Shown here: positions 34,595-42,329 of the stretch, piece after piece
Numbering within the stretch: position 1 is the stretch's first letter
Layout: the number at the start of each line of letters is the position of its first letter
NCBI GenBank assembly: GCA_903928115.1
Contig: CAIYPP010000007.1
Span: 90,792 to 154,791 of the forward strand
Source of the DNA: an uncultured Planctomycetota bacterium
Lineage (GTDB): Bacteria; Planctomycetota; UBA1135; GCA-002686595
DNA length: 64,000 bases
Reading direction: 5' to 3'
Position numbers and translations under genes: made by a program
Notes under the pieces: model-generated
The model's input: the letters and a program-made list of their open reading frames with translations, nothing else
The model's database searches: none
What the model was told of the DNA's origin: nothing

Positions 34595-36139
34595 TCAGCG
34601 CGAGAGCGACGGGAAGTCGTGGTCGAGCGCGCTGCGCAGGCGCGAGAGTGCCGTGGCGGCATCGGCGGAGAGCGGCGCAGCCAGTAGGTTGCGCTGCTCG
34701 AACCAGTCGCTGTTCGAAGATTCTGTCGCGAGGTCGAACAGCTGCTCTTCGACGTGGACGAGGTCGCGTTCGCGCGTCGTGAAGCGCAGGAGCTTGTAGC
34801 GCGAGTCGCGCACGGCTTGCGCATGGCGGCGAACGTTGTGCGCCGCGGACGATGGCTCGAAGTTGGGGTGAAAGAGCTCGGTGTACGCGAGCTCGCGAAC
34901 GCTGCTCGCTTCACCTCGCAGGAGCGGTGCGAGCGAGCGCGAGTCCCGGGCCACGTCCGCTTCGAGCGTCCCGTCGGCGAGCTCCACGAACGTCGCAAAG
35001 AGATCGTTCATCTCCACGAGCGCGTCGCACGCGGTGCCGCGCAGAGCTTCCGGCACGAGCGGTGAGCGCACGATCATCGGAACGCGGCAACCGCCCTCGT
35101 AGAGCGTGCCCTTGCCCTGCTCCGCGTCGAACGGGGCGACGAGGCCGCGTGACTCCGTGCCGTTGTCGCCGAGGAACACGACCGTCGTGTCGCGCGCATC
35201 GACGGCCTCGAGCAGACGGCCGATCTGCCGATCGAGATCGCCGACCATCTCGCGCAGCCGATCCTGAAAGCCCGTGCTGTGCGCTGCTTCGGCCACCGGA
35301 GGCAGCGCATGCACCGGCGCGTGCGCGGCGTTGTAGGAGACGTAGAGGAAGAAGGGCTCCGGCAGCGCGCCGAGTAGCGCGATCGCGTCGTCCGTCGTGT
35401 CGGTGGTCGGGTAGTTGTCCGCAGGCGGGACCTGCATCGCCTCGACGATGGGGGCTTCGTCCGCGCGGGGCAGCGCGAAGCCGCGCGACGGAGCGACGCT
35501 CAGCGTCTTCTCCCAGTTGTAGTAGCCCGCGCGCCGGCCTGAGTCCTCGGGCGCCTGCAGGTTGAACATCGAGCCTGCGTAGTAGCCGAACCACGTGCCC
35601 GGCGGCTCGCCGAGTGGGTGGTGGGGGAATCGCGCGAGCGTGCGGGCATCGCCGAGGTGCCACTTGCCTACGGCCGCGCTCGCGTAGCCAGCGGGCGACT
35701 CGCGCAGCGCTTGCGGCAGAAGCCGCGCGTCGAGCGAGAGTCCAACGTTGACGCCGCCGCGCTCGTCATCGCGCGACTTGATCACCGAGCCGACGCCGTT
35801 GTGCGCGCTGCGCAGTCCCGTCAGCAGTCGTGCGCGGCTCGGCGTGCACGCGGGAGCGGACCACGCCTGCGTGAACATCACGCCCTTCGCAGCGAGCTCT
35901 CGGTCGATCGCGGGCGTCTTCGCCGGCGCGCCCGCGGCACGCCCGCGCTCAAGCCAGTATTGCTCGTACGCACCGATCAGATCGCAGCCGACGTCGTCGA
36001 CGACGATCACGACGACGTTGCCAGCGCGCGGCGCGCGGCGCGCTGGGGTGGCGCAGCTTGCGAATGCCACGGCGAGAGCGGCGACGACGACCCGCTCGAT
36101 CGTGAGCCCGAGTCCGGTGATGGCGCAGGACTTCCTCAT
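34595..36139 (-). CDS. Sulfatase, probable lipoprotein
   Basis: 514 residues. Formylglycine signature CTPSRARLLTG with Cys98-Thr-Pro-Ser-Arg102, metal ligands Asp48-Asp49 in VVDDVGCDLIG, and VVFLGDNGTES near 315. The N-terminus has a hydrophobic stretch ending FASC (Cys29), a possible but imperfect lipobox. Hydrolyses sulfate esters, probably of polysaccharides, after Cys98 maturation by a sulfatase-modifying enzyme (not in window). Planctomycetota encode many such enzymes. The membrane protein gene starting at 37730 lies 7 bp upstream on the same strand. Confidence 0.9.
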   Translation of the reverse strand: MRKSCAITGLGLTIERVVVAALAVAFASCATPARRAPRAGNVVVIVVDDVGCDLIGAYEQYWLERGRAAGAPAKTPAIDRELAAKGVMFTQAWSAPACTPSRARLLTGLRSAHNGVGSVIKSRDDERGGVNVGLSLDARLLPQALRESPAGYASAAVGKWHLGDARTLARFPHHPLGEPPGTWFGYYAGSMFNLQAPEDSGRRAGYYNWEKTLSVAPSRGFALPRADEAPIVEAMQVPPADNYPTTDTTDDAIALLGALPEPFFLYVSYNAAHAPVHALPPVAEAAHSTGFQDRLREMVGDLDRQIGRLLEAVDARDTTVVFLGDNGTESRGLVAPFDAEQGKGTLYEGGCRVPMIVRSPLVPEALRGTACDALVEMNDLFATFVELADGTLEADVARDSRSLAPLLRGEASSVRELAYTELFHPNFEPSSAAHNVRRHAQAVRDSRYKLLRFTTRERDLVHVEEQLFDLATESSNSDWFEQRNLLAAPLSADAATALSRLRSALDHDFPSLSR

Positions 36140-36146
36140 GGCGCGC

Positions 36147-37730
36147 TCAGCGCAAGCGCACGAGCCACTTCTTGTCTGCGACGGGCTCGGCGACGAGCCC
36201 TGCGCGTTGCAGCGCGGCAGCGGCGCCCGTCACGCGGTCCATCGTGAGGTCGAGGTACACGCTCGCGCCGGAGCGCACGAGCGCGACGATCTCCGCGGGG
36301 TTTTCGACGGCCGTGATGCTCACGGGGTCGATCCCACCGCCGGCCAAGAGTCCTGCGCAGCGTCGGTCGAGCGCGTCCTTCGGCGCAGGCTGCGGATTCG
36401 CGATGCGCTGCGGCGCGGCGATCCCGTTGGCGTAGGGCACGACGCGACTCGCGGGGATCACGCGGCGCTTCGTGCCGCGCAGCAGGTAGGGCTCCAAGAA
36501 CACCGGATCGATCGCGGAGATCACGACTGCGTCCTCGGGCGTGAGGCGAGCGAGCGCGTTGGCGGTGCTGCGGCGGCCGGGAAGCATGTCCTGCGGCGGC
36601 GCGGGCCAGATCGCGAGAGGGAGCAGGACGCCGAGCCCGGCCCACGAGAAGCGCGTGCTCGACTCAGGCAGGCAGCGCGCGAGCGCGGACGCACCGAGGA
36701 TGCAGCCGATCGCGACGAGCAGCAGGTGGAAGCGCTCGTCGATGTAGTAGTAGCGCAGATGGAAGAGCGAGATCGGTAGCGACGCTGCGAGGCACGCGAC
36801 GACGATGGGGCGCAGCTCGCGAGCGCGCCAGAGCAAGGCGCAGCCGAGCGCGAGAGCTGCGAGGGGCAGCGCCATGTGCCAAGTCGTGAAAACTGCGAGG
36901 TTCTCCGCGAGGTAGCCCCACGAGAAGGTGAGCTCGGGGTAGTCGTAGGGGACCGGAACCCAGAAGTGATAGCCCGTGCGGAGCGGGTCGCCGAAGGCGT
37001 GTGCGTTGAAGGCGAAGGTTGCGAGGGCGACGACGGCGGAGGGTGCGACGAGGATGACAGCGGCGCGCAGCGGACGCGGATGCGAGAGCGCGAGGAGCAG
37101 CGCCGGTGCGAGGGCGGCGAGGTAGACGAAGCGCAGCGCGAACGCGAGTGCGGCCAAGACTCCGACGAGAGCAAGTCGCAGCGCGCTGGCATCACGTCGA
37201 CTCGTCAGCGCGCACCCCAGCGCCATCAAGCCGAGCGCGAGGCTCGGCACGTCGGTCATGATCTCGCGCGACCAGCGCTCGAAGGTCGGATGCAGGAGGA
37301 GCGCGACGCCCGCGGCGAGCGCGGCCCACGGACCCGCGAGTCGATGGGCGAGCAGAAAGCCCACGCTGAGCGCCGTCAGCGCGAGTGCGAGCTCGACGTA
37401 GATCGCGTTTCCAAGCTCGCTGCCCGCGACGGCATAGAGCGGCGCGAGGAACAGCACGGGGAAACCGGGGGAGACGTTGGGCGCGTAGCGACGTCCCTCG
37501 ACCTCGATGTCGAACGTGCCGAGCTCCGCGAGACGCTGCGCGCTCGTGGCGTACTCCAGAGCATCGGGGACCACAGCGAGGTTCGAGGCGTGGAACGTGG
37601 GCAGGTGAAGTCGCAGCGCCGCGACCGCGAGCAGTGCCGCGAGCAACACCCAGCCGCGCGCTCCGAGCGGGCGCGGCGCCATGTCCGGCAGGGTGATGCA
37701 GGCGCGCAGCGTGTCCGTCGGAGAGGGCAT
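36147..37730 (-). CDS. Multi-spanning GT-C-like glycosyltransferase candidate
   Basis: 527 residues with about 10-11 hydrophobic helices, then a soluble C-terminal domain of about 130 residues (from about 395). The first periplasmic loop carries PDALEYATSAQRLAELGTF, an acidic motif like that of dolichyl-phosphate-mannose mannosyltransferase-type (ArnT/PMT_2) GT-C enzymes. HLRYYYIDERFHLLL occurs midway. Inference: transfers a lipid-linked sugar on the outer face of the inner membrane. It shares a strand with the sulfatase 7 bp downstream. ATG 37730; an in-frame ATG at 37682 is closer to the first helix. Confidence 0.7.
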   Translation of the reverse strand: MPSPTDTLRACITLPDMAPRPLGARGWVLLAALLAVAALRLHLPTFHASNLAVVPDALEYATSAQRLAELGTFDIEVEGRRYAPNVSPGFPVLFLAPLYAVAGSELGNAIYVELALALTALSVGFLLAHRLAGPWAALAAGVALLLHPTFERWSREIMTDVPSLALGLMALGCALTSRRDASALRLALVGVLAALAFALRFVYLAALAPALLLALSHPRPLRAAVILVAPSAVVALATFAFNAHAFGDPLRTGYHFWVPVPYDYPELTFSWGYLAENLAVFTTWHMALPLAALALGCALLWRARELRPIVVACLAASLPISLFHLRYYYIDERFHLLLVAIGCILGASALARCLPESSTRFSWAGLGVLLPLAIWPAPPQDMLPGRRSTANALARLTPEDAVVISAIDPVFLEPYLLRGTKRRVIPASRVVPYANGIAAPQRIANPQPAPKDALDRRCAGLLAGGGIDPVSITAVENPAEIVALVRSGASVYLDLTMDRVTGAAAALQRAGLVAEPVADKKWLVRLR

Positions 37731-38059
37731 GGGGGTGGGCAGCGATCCTACGCAGGAGAGCTACGTTCGGCCCTGTGAGGGACGAAACGGACTCCGTGGA
37801 CGGCTCCGGGGAAGCTCGGGTCTCGGATGGTCCCGCACGTGGGAACAACTTTCCGGATTGAAACTTGCCCCCGAGTCCCATACGCGGCTTTCTGACCGCA
37901 CGGAGTGCGATCCCGGCTCACTCTATGGGACGCGGGGCTACGCGCCCGTGCCCTCCACCGAACCCGACCTACCGTTCGCCACGTCTTCCGACCGATGAAG
38001 CGGGGACCCTGCCGGACTCCGGCAGTCCCCCCCAACGCCCCAACGCCCCAGAGTTCACC
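37731..38059. other. Intergenic region, nothing definite
   Basis: 329 bp between divergent genes. TAGGAT on the minus strand at 37750-37745 could serve as -10 for the GT-C-like gene. A C-rich run lies at 38029-38050 before the TIM-barrel gene. No RNA gene or convincing small ORF seen. Confidence 0.5.
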
Positions 38060-38980
38060 GTGACTGCCCCCGGAATCCCCAACGAGTTCGTGCTCTCGAC
38101 CTCGTGCTTCGGGACGAGGCTTCGGACCATCGAGGATCAAGCCTTCGCCGCCGTGGCGATGGGGTTCCGCAAGATCGAGATGGGGCAGGCGGACACTCCG
38201 CCGACGCTCAACGGCTTCGCCGACTCGCACCGCGAGACGGGGATCCGCGTCACCTCGGTGGTGTCGGGCTGCCTGAAGCCTTCGACCGAGCGCCCGGCCT
38301 GCCAGCTGCTCTCGTCCTCGAACGCGGAGGAGCGCGAGCAGGCGATCGGTTCGGTGCGCCGCCACATGCAGCTCGCCCAGAAGATGCTCGCGCCCGTCGT
38401 GGTGCTGCGCGGCAGCTCGGTGGCCGACACGAAGCTGCGCCAAGAGGCGGAGACGCTCAACGTCGAGCTCCACCGCGACGGACTCTCGGACGAGCTCGCC
38501 GAGAAGATCCGTGACTACGTCCACCGCGTGCAGAAGAAGGGCCAGCGCCAGCTCGAGCACCTCTGCCGCTCCCTGCACCAGCTCCTCACCGAGCTCCCCC
38601 AGACCAAGCTCGCCATCGAGCCCGGCCTCCACATCGACGACCTGCTCAGCTTCGAGGCGATGGGCTGGGTCCTCGACGACCTTCAGGGCAAGGGCATCGG
38701 CTACTGGCACGACGTCGGCCGCATCCACATGCGCCAGAAGTCCGGTCTGCCCGGGCAAGGCCAGTGGCTGGAGGCCTACGGCAGCCGCATGGTCGGGATC
38801 CACCTGCAGGACGCCGCCGACAACGAGTACCAGATGCCTCCCGGCACGGGCGAGGTCGACTTCCGGCTGGTGGGGGAGTACACCCCGAAGACGGCCCTCA
38901 AGGTGCTCGAGATCGACCAGAAGCACGGCCGCACCGAGATCCTCGGGGCCGTCCAGTTCCTGAACGGGAAGGGCTTCTAG
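38060..38980 (+). CDS. TIM-barrel sugar isomerase/AP endonuclease family 2 protein
   Basis: 306 residues from GTG 38060. FVLSTSCFG at strand 1, VAMGFRKIEMGQ, VVLRGSSVAD, KLAIEPGLHIDD, GYWHDVGRIHMRQ, MVGIHLQDAADN and GTGEVDFRLVGEY follow the xylose isomerase-like TIM-barrel order, with metal-ligand candidates Glu, His-Asp and His. Probably a sugar epimerase/isomerase or a 2-keto-myo-inositol-dehydratase-like enzyme; substrate unknown. Upstream in-frame sequence is Pro-rich and not conserved-looking. Confidence 0.75.
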   Translation: MTAPGIPNEFVLSTSCFGTRLRTIEDQAFAAVAMGFRKIEMGQADTPPTLNGFADSHRETGIRVTSVVSGCLKPSTERPACQLLSSSNAEEREQAIGSVRRHMQLAQKMLAPVVVLRGSSVADTKLRQEAETLNVELHRDGLSDELAEKIRDYVHRVQKKGQRQLEHLCRSLHQLLTELPQTKLAIEPGLHIDDLLSFEAMGWVLDDLQGKGIGYWHDVGRIHMRQKSGLPGQGQWLEAYGSRMVGIHLQDAADNEYQMPPGTGEVDFRLVGEYTPKTALKVLEIDQKHGRTEILGAVQFLNGKGF

Positions 38981-39013
38981 CCCCCCTCCTCCGGAGCGCC
39001 TTCGGGCGGGGGC

Positions 39014-39041
39014 TTGCCAAGCGCCTTCCCGTCGCTATCCT
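39014..39041 (+). promoter_or_regulatory. Possible promoter of tRNA-Gly
   Basis: TTGCCA (39014-39019), 16-bp spacer, TATCCT (39036-39041), 46 bp before the tRNA. Reasonable sigma-70 spacing, no other support. Confidence 0.3.
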
Positions 39042-39087
39042 CCTCATCCCTCGCAGCCCTCCCAAGGGCGGCGAGACCTGACAACCT

Positions 39088-39162
39088 GCGGGCGTAGCTC
39101 AGTGGTAGAGCGCCACCTTGCCAAGGTGGATGTCGAGGGTTCAAATCCCTTCGCCCGCTCCA
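39088..39162 (+). tRNA. tRNA-Gly (anticodon GCC)
   Basis: The acceptor stem GCGGGCG/CGCCCGC pairs fully. D arm contains AGCTCAGTGGTAGAGC. Anticodon stem CCACC/GGTGG encloses loop TTGCCAA with anticodon GCC. The T arm carries GGTTCAAATCC. Discriminator U and encoded CCA at 39160-39162. Confidence 0.97.
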
Positions 39163-39190
39163 ATCAGCCGGTGGCGAGCGGCTGCGTCGA

Positions 39191-39215
39191 GGCCCCGAGA
39201 GCGGGGCTTTTTTCG
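39191..39215 (+). terminator. Rho-independent terminator after tRNA-Gly
   Basis: Six-pair stem GCCCCG/CGGGGC with loop AGAG, followed by TTTTTT at 39208-39213. Confidence 0.85.
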
Positions 39216-39404
39216 TTTCTTGGACCTCGCGCGGCTCTCGCCCTCGCGCAGTGAATCGTCGGGGACCTGCCCCGCAGTCGTGCATCCCCGCGGATGTGGA
39301 GCCGTGCGAGCGCCCAAGCCACGCACTCGTCATGAACCGGACGCTGGGGGCGACGTTTCACGGCCTCCCGTCTTGGGCGTCCCCTTCTCACGGCCATTCC
39401 CCCC

Positions 39405-41480
39405 ATGCCCATTCTCCCCCTGCTGCTCGTCCAGCCCGCGCAGGACATCACCCAGACCGTCGTCACCGCCCCGCGCGCCGGCCGCACCGCGACCGCCCCG
39501 GGCATCTCGGAGCAGGTGATCACCGCCGAAGAGCTCGCCGCCACGGGCGAGCGCTCCCTGCCGCGAGCGATCGCCAAGGCGAGCGGCCTGTTCGTTCAGG
39601 AGACCAACCTCGGCGGGGGGGCGCCTATCGTCCGCGGACTGATCGGCAACCAGATCCTGATCGTGGTCGACGGGGTGCGCCTGAACGACGGGACGACCCG
39701 CAGCGGTCCCAACCAGTCGCTCAACGGGATCGATCCGACCAACGTCGAGCGCGTCGAGATCATCCGCGGGCCCAACGCGGTGCTCTACGGCTCCGACGCA
39801 CTCGGCGGTGCGATCCTCATTTGGACGCGCAAACGTGCGCCACTCTCGCGCGACAAAGAAGGTACCCGCGCCGTGCAGCTCGAAGCCGGGGTCGACGCGA
39901 ACACTGCCGCCGAGGGGGCCCGCGAGTACGGCTCGCTCTCGGTGGCGACGGAGGACGTCGGCGTCCTCGTTGGCGGCTCGTTCCAAGACTGGCAGATGCT
40001 CCACTCGGGCAAGGGCGAAGTGCAGAACACGGGCTACCACGGCCAGTCGTGGTACGCGTCGAGCGAACTGCAGCTCGCCGAGAAACGCAGCATCCGCGTC
40101 AGCGCGATGCGCACGCGCGATTTCGATGTCCCGCGCAGCGACCGCATGAACACGGGCTACGGCCAGACGCAGCCGGCCGACGCCGAGAACTACTTCACGC
40201 TGCAGGACCGCGCGCGCTACATCGTGGCGTACAACGACTCCGCACTCGGCTTCGCGGACCAGATGCAGGCGCGCCTGTCGCTTCGCGACTACACGGAGAA
40301 CCGTCGTATCAAGAAGAACGTGAGTGCCCCCCCTCCCCCCCCCGCCCCTTTGGTCTTGGAAAGTGACAACACTCAAACGGTGGGACTCGGCATGGATTGG
40401 CGCAAGGCTGTGGGGCAGAGCCACCTGCTGACTTGGGGCTTGGATGTCGATCGGGACGTTGTCGAATCAACGCGGACCACGGATTCAGTCCGCGATCCTG
40501 CCGGCGCCTTTGCACCGGGCTCGGAGTACCTCTCGAGCGGCGTGTTCCTGCGCGATGAGATGTTCGACGTCGGTCCGTTCGACCTGACGGCGGGTCTGCG
40601 CTACTCGTACTTCGACTTCTCGTTCGACGACACGAACACCCCCGACCAGACGATCGACGGCCACTTCGACGCGTTCACGGGTTCGCTGCAAGCCGCGACG
40701 GACGTCGCCGAGGGAGTGCGTGTGACGGCGACGCTCGCGCAGGCGTTCCGCGCACCGAACCTGGCCGAGCTCGCCCGCAAAGCGACGTTCAACTCGGGCA
40801 CCGAGCTCTCCAACCCGGACCTCGACCCGGAGCACTCGCTCTACGAAGAGCTCGCGCTCGACATGCGGCGCGAGGCATGGAACTGGTCGCTCGGCCTGTA
40901 CCACAACGGGATTCAAGACGTCATCGGGCGGCGGCTCGTCAACGACCCGACGCCGGGCGGGTCGATCGGCGACGAGACCTACCAGCGCGAAAACACCGGG
41001 GACGTCGATCTGTACGGCATCGAGACGCGCTACCAGCGCAAGCTCGGCGGACCCGACTCGCCGTACACCTTCGGCACCTACCTCGAATACACCTACGGCG
41101 TTCAGTACGACGACGACATCGCGGCCTTCGACGGCCAGCCGGCGAGCCGCATCCCGCCGTTCCACGGCAACGTCACGCTGGGCTGGGAGCCCGCGCAGGC
41201 CGTGAACAACGTGGGCTGGCTGCAGCTCTCGATGTGGTTCGCCACCTCGCAGAACCGGCTCTCGCCGCAGGATCTCGGCGACCCGCGCATCGACAAGAAT
41301 GGCACGAATGGCTGGGTGCGCTTCGACCTCGACCTCGGCGGTCCGGTGGGCGAGGCACAGAGCGGGGCGACGTGGCACTTTGGCGCCCACAACCTGTTCG
41401 GCGAGGAGTACCGGGTTCACGGCTCCGGCATCGACGGGCCCGGCTTTGGGGTGGTCGCGGGGCTCCGCATGACCCTCTGA
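39405..41480 (+). CDS. TonB-dependent outer-membrane receptor
   Basis: 691 residues. TonB-box-like TVVTAP near residue 18, then plug domain (ISEQVITAEEL to AILIWTRKR: GLFVQETNLGGGAPIVRG, DGVRLND, RVEIIRGPNAVLYGSDALGG) and a beta barrel from about 160 to the C-terminus. The N-terminal signal is short (MPILPLLLVQPAQ), so a different start is possible. A C-rich tract at 40327-40348 (C7, T, C9, G, C4) encodes APPPPPAP in a loop and could slip. Energised transport of a siderophore, vitamin or glycan; ligand unknown. Followed by a TonB-like gene. Confidence 0.9.
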   Translation: MPILPLLLVQPAQDITQTVVTAPRAGRTATAPGISEQVITAEELAATGERSLPRAIAKASGLFVQETNLGGGAPIVRGLIGNQILIVVDGVRLNDGTTRSGPNQSLNGIDPTNVERVEIIRGPNAVLYGSDALGGAILIWTRKRAPLSRDKEGTRAVQLEAGVDANTAAEGAREYGSLSVATEDVGVLVGGSFQDWQMLHSGKGEVQNTGYHGQSWYASSELQLAEKRSIRVSAMRTRDFDVPRSDRMNTGYGQTQPADAENYFTLQDRARYIVAYNDSALGFADQMQARLSLRDYTENRRIKKNVSAPPPPPAPLVLESDNTQTVGLGMDWRKAVGQSHLLTWGLDVDRDVVESTRTTDSVRDPAGAFAPGSEYLSSGVFLRDEMFDVGPFDLTAGLRYSYFDFSFDDTNTPDQTIDGHFDAFTGSLQAATDVAEGVRVTATLAQAFRAPNLAELARKATFNSGTELSNPDLDPEHSLYEELALDMRREAWNWSLGLYHNGIQDVIGRRLVNDPTPGGSIGDETYQRENTGDVDLYGIETRYQRKLGGPDSPYTFGTYLEYTYGVQYDDDIAAFDGQPASRIPPFHGNVTLGWEPAQAVNNVGWLQLSMWFATSQNRLSPQDLGDPRIDKNGTNGWVRFDLDLGGPVGEAQSGATWHFGAHNLFGEEYRVHGSGIDGPGFGVVAGLRMTL

Positions 41481-41503
41481 TCCCAGTTTCAGCCTCTCCG
41501 CGC

Positions 41504-41509
41504 TAGCAT
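41504..41509 (+). promoter_or_regulatory. Possible -10 element (TAGCAT) of the TonB-like gene
   Basis: TAGCAT lies 12 nt before ATG 41522. Same hexamer as before the Rieske gene at 51637. Confidence 0.3.
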
Positions 41510-41521
41510 GAGGCCCGCCTG

Positions 41522-42316
41522 ATGCCGCGCCCTCCCATCCGTCGCGCCGTCCACTCCGTGGAGCCGAGCTCCGCAGCCCTCTCGGCTGGCGGGCCGTCGT
41601 TCTCGTGGAGTTTGGCCGGCTCGATCGGGCTTCATGTGGCCGTGACGGGAGGGGTTGCGTGGTTCGCGCTTGCGGGCGGAGCCGCTTCCAATCGCGGCGG
41701 CCATGTGCTGCGCGTGGAGTCAGCACCGCTCGCGGCCGCCGTCGAGCCCGAGCCCGAGCCCGAGCCCATGCGCGAGCTCGAACTGCCCACTCCCGATGAA
41801 CCGCAACTCATAGAAGTGGAGCTGCCGCCGCAGCCTCTGCTCGCCGTCGAGCAACCGAGCGAGACGCGTGCGGAGGTGTTGGACTCGACGCGCGCCCAGT
41901 CGCGCCTGCTGTCGCTCGAGTGGAACTCTAGCTCCGCGCGTCGCGCGAGCGCGGTCGGCGGCGAAGGCGGTGCGAGCGCGCAGGGCTCCGAGTCCCTCGG
42001 CGCAGTCGCGCCGCTCCCGGAGCCGCCGCGCGAGCCGGTCGTGACGATCGCCACGCGTCTGGAGACGCCGGATCCGATCTATCCGAGGCTTTCGCGCCGC
42101 TTGGCCGAGCAGGGCAGCGTCGAACTGCGTCTGCGCGTGCTCGCGGACGGCACCGTCGGCGAGATCGTCGTGACTCGCTCGAGCGGCTTCGAGCGTCTCG
42201 ACGAAGCGGCGCGAGAAGGCGTTCGCGCATGGCGCTTCCGTCCCGCCACTTCGGATGGCGTGGCGATCGACTCGGACTTCGTCCACCGCGTGACGTTCCG
42301 CATCGAAGGCGCCTAG
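41522..42316 (+). CDS. TonB-like energy transducer
   Basis: 264 residues. One N-terminal membrane helix (about 28-53), a Glu-Pro repeat (PEPEPEPEP) and Pro-rich periplasmic linker, and a TonB C-terminal domain from about 180: PIYPRLSRRLAEQGSVELRL and AREGVRAWRFRPA. Couples proton-motive force to outer-membrane receptors. It directly follows the TonB-dependent receptor gene, so it probably serves it. No exbBD genes in view. Confidence 0.9.
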   Translation: MPRPPIRRAVHSVEPSSAALSAGGPSFSWSLAGSIGLHVAVTGGVAWFALAGGAASNRGGHVLRVESAPLAAAVEPEPEPEPMRELELPTPDEPQLIEVELPPQPLLAVEQPSETRAEVLDSTRAQSRLLSLEWNSSSARRASAVGGEGGASAQGSESLGAVAPLPEPPREPVVTIATRLETPDPIYPRLSRRLAEQGSVELRLRVLADGTVGEIVVTRSSGFERLDEAAREGVRAWRFRPATSDGVAIDSDFVHRVTFRIEGA

Positions 42317-42329
42317 CCTTCGCCGGAGG

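Noticed and set aside
39163..39404. Cobalamin or other riboswitch before the TonB-dependent receptor
   Set aside because: No B12-box or other recognisable riboswitch core was found; the region holds only the tRNA terminator.
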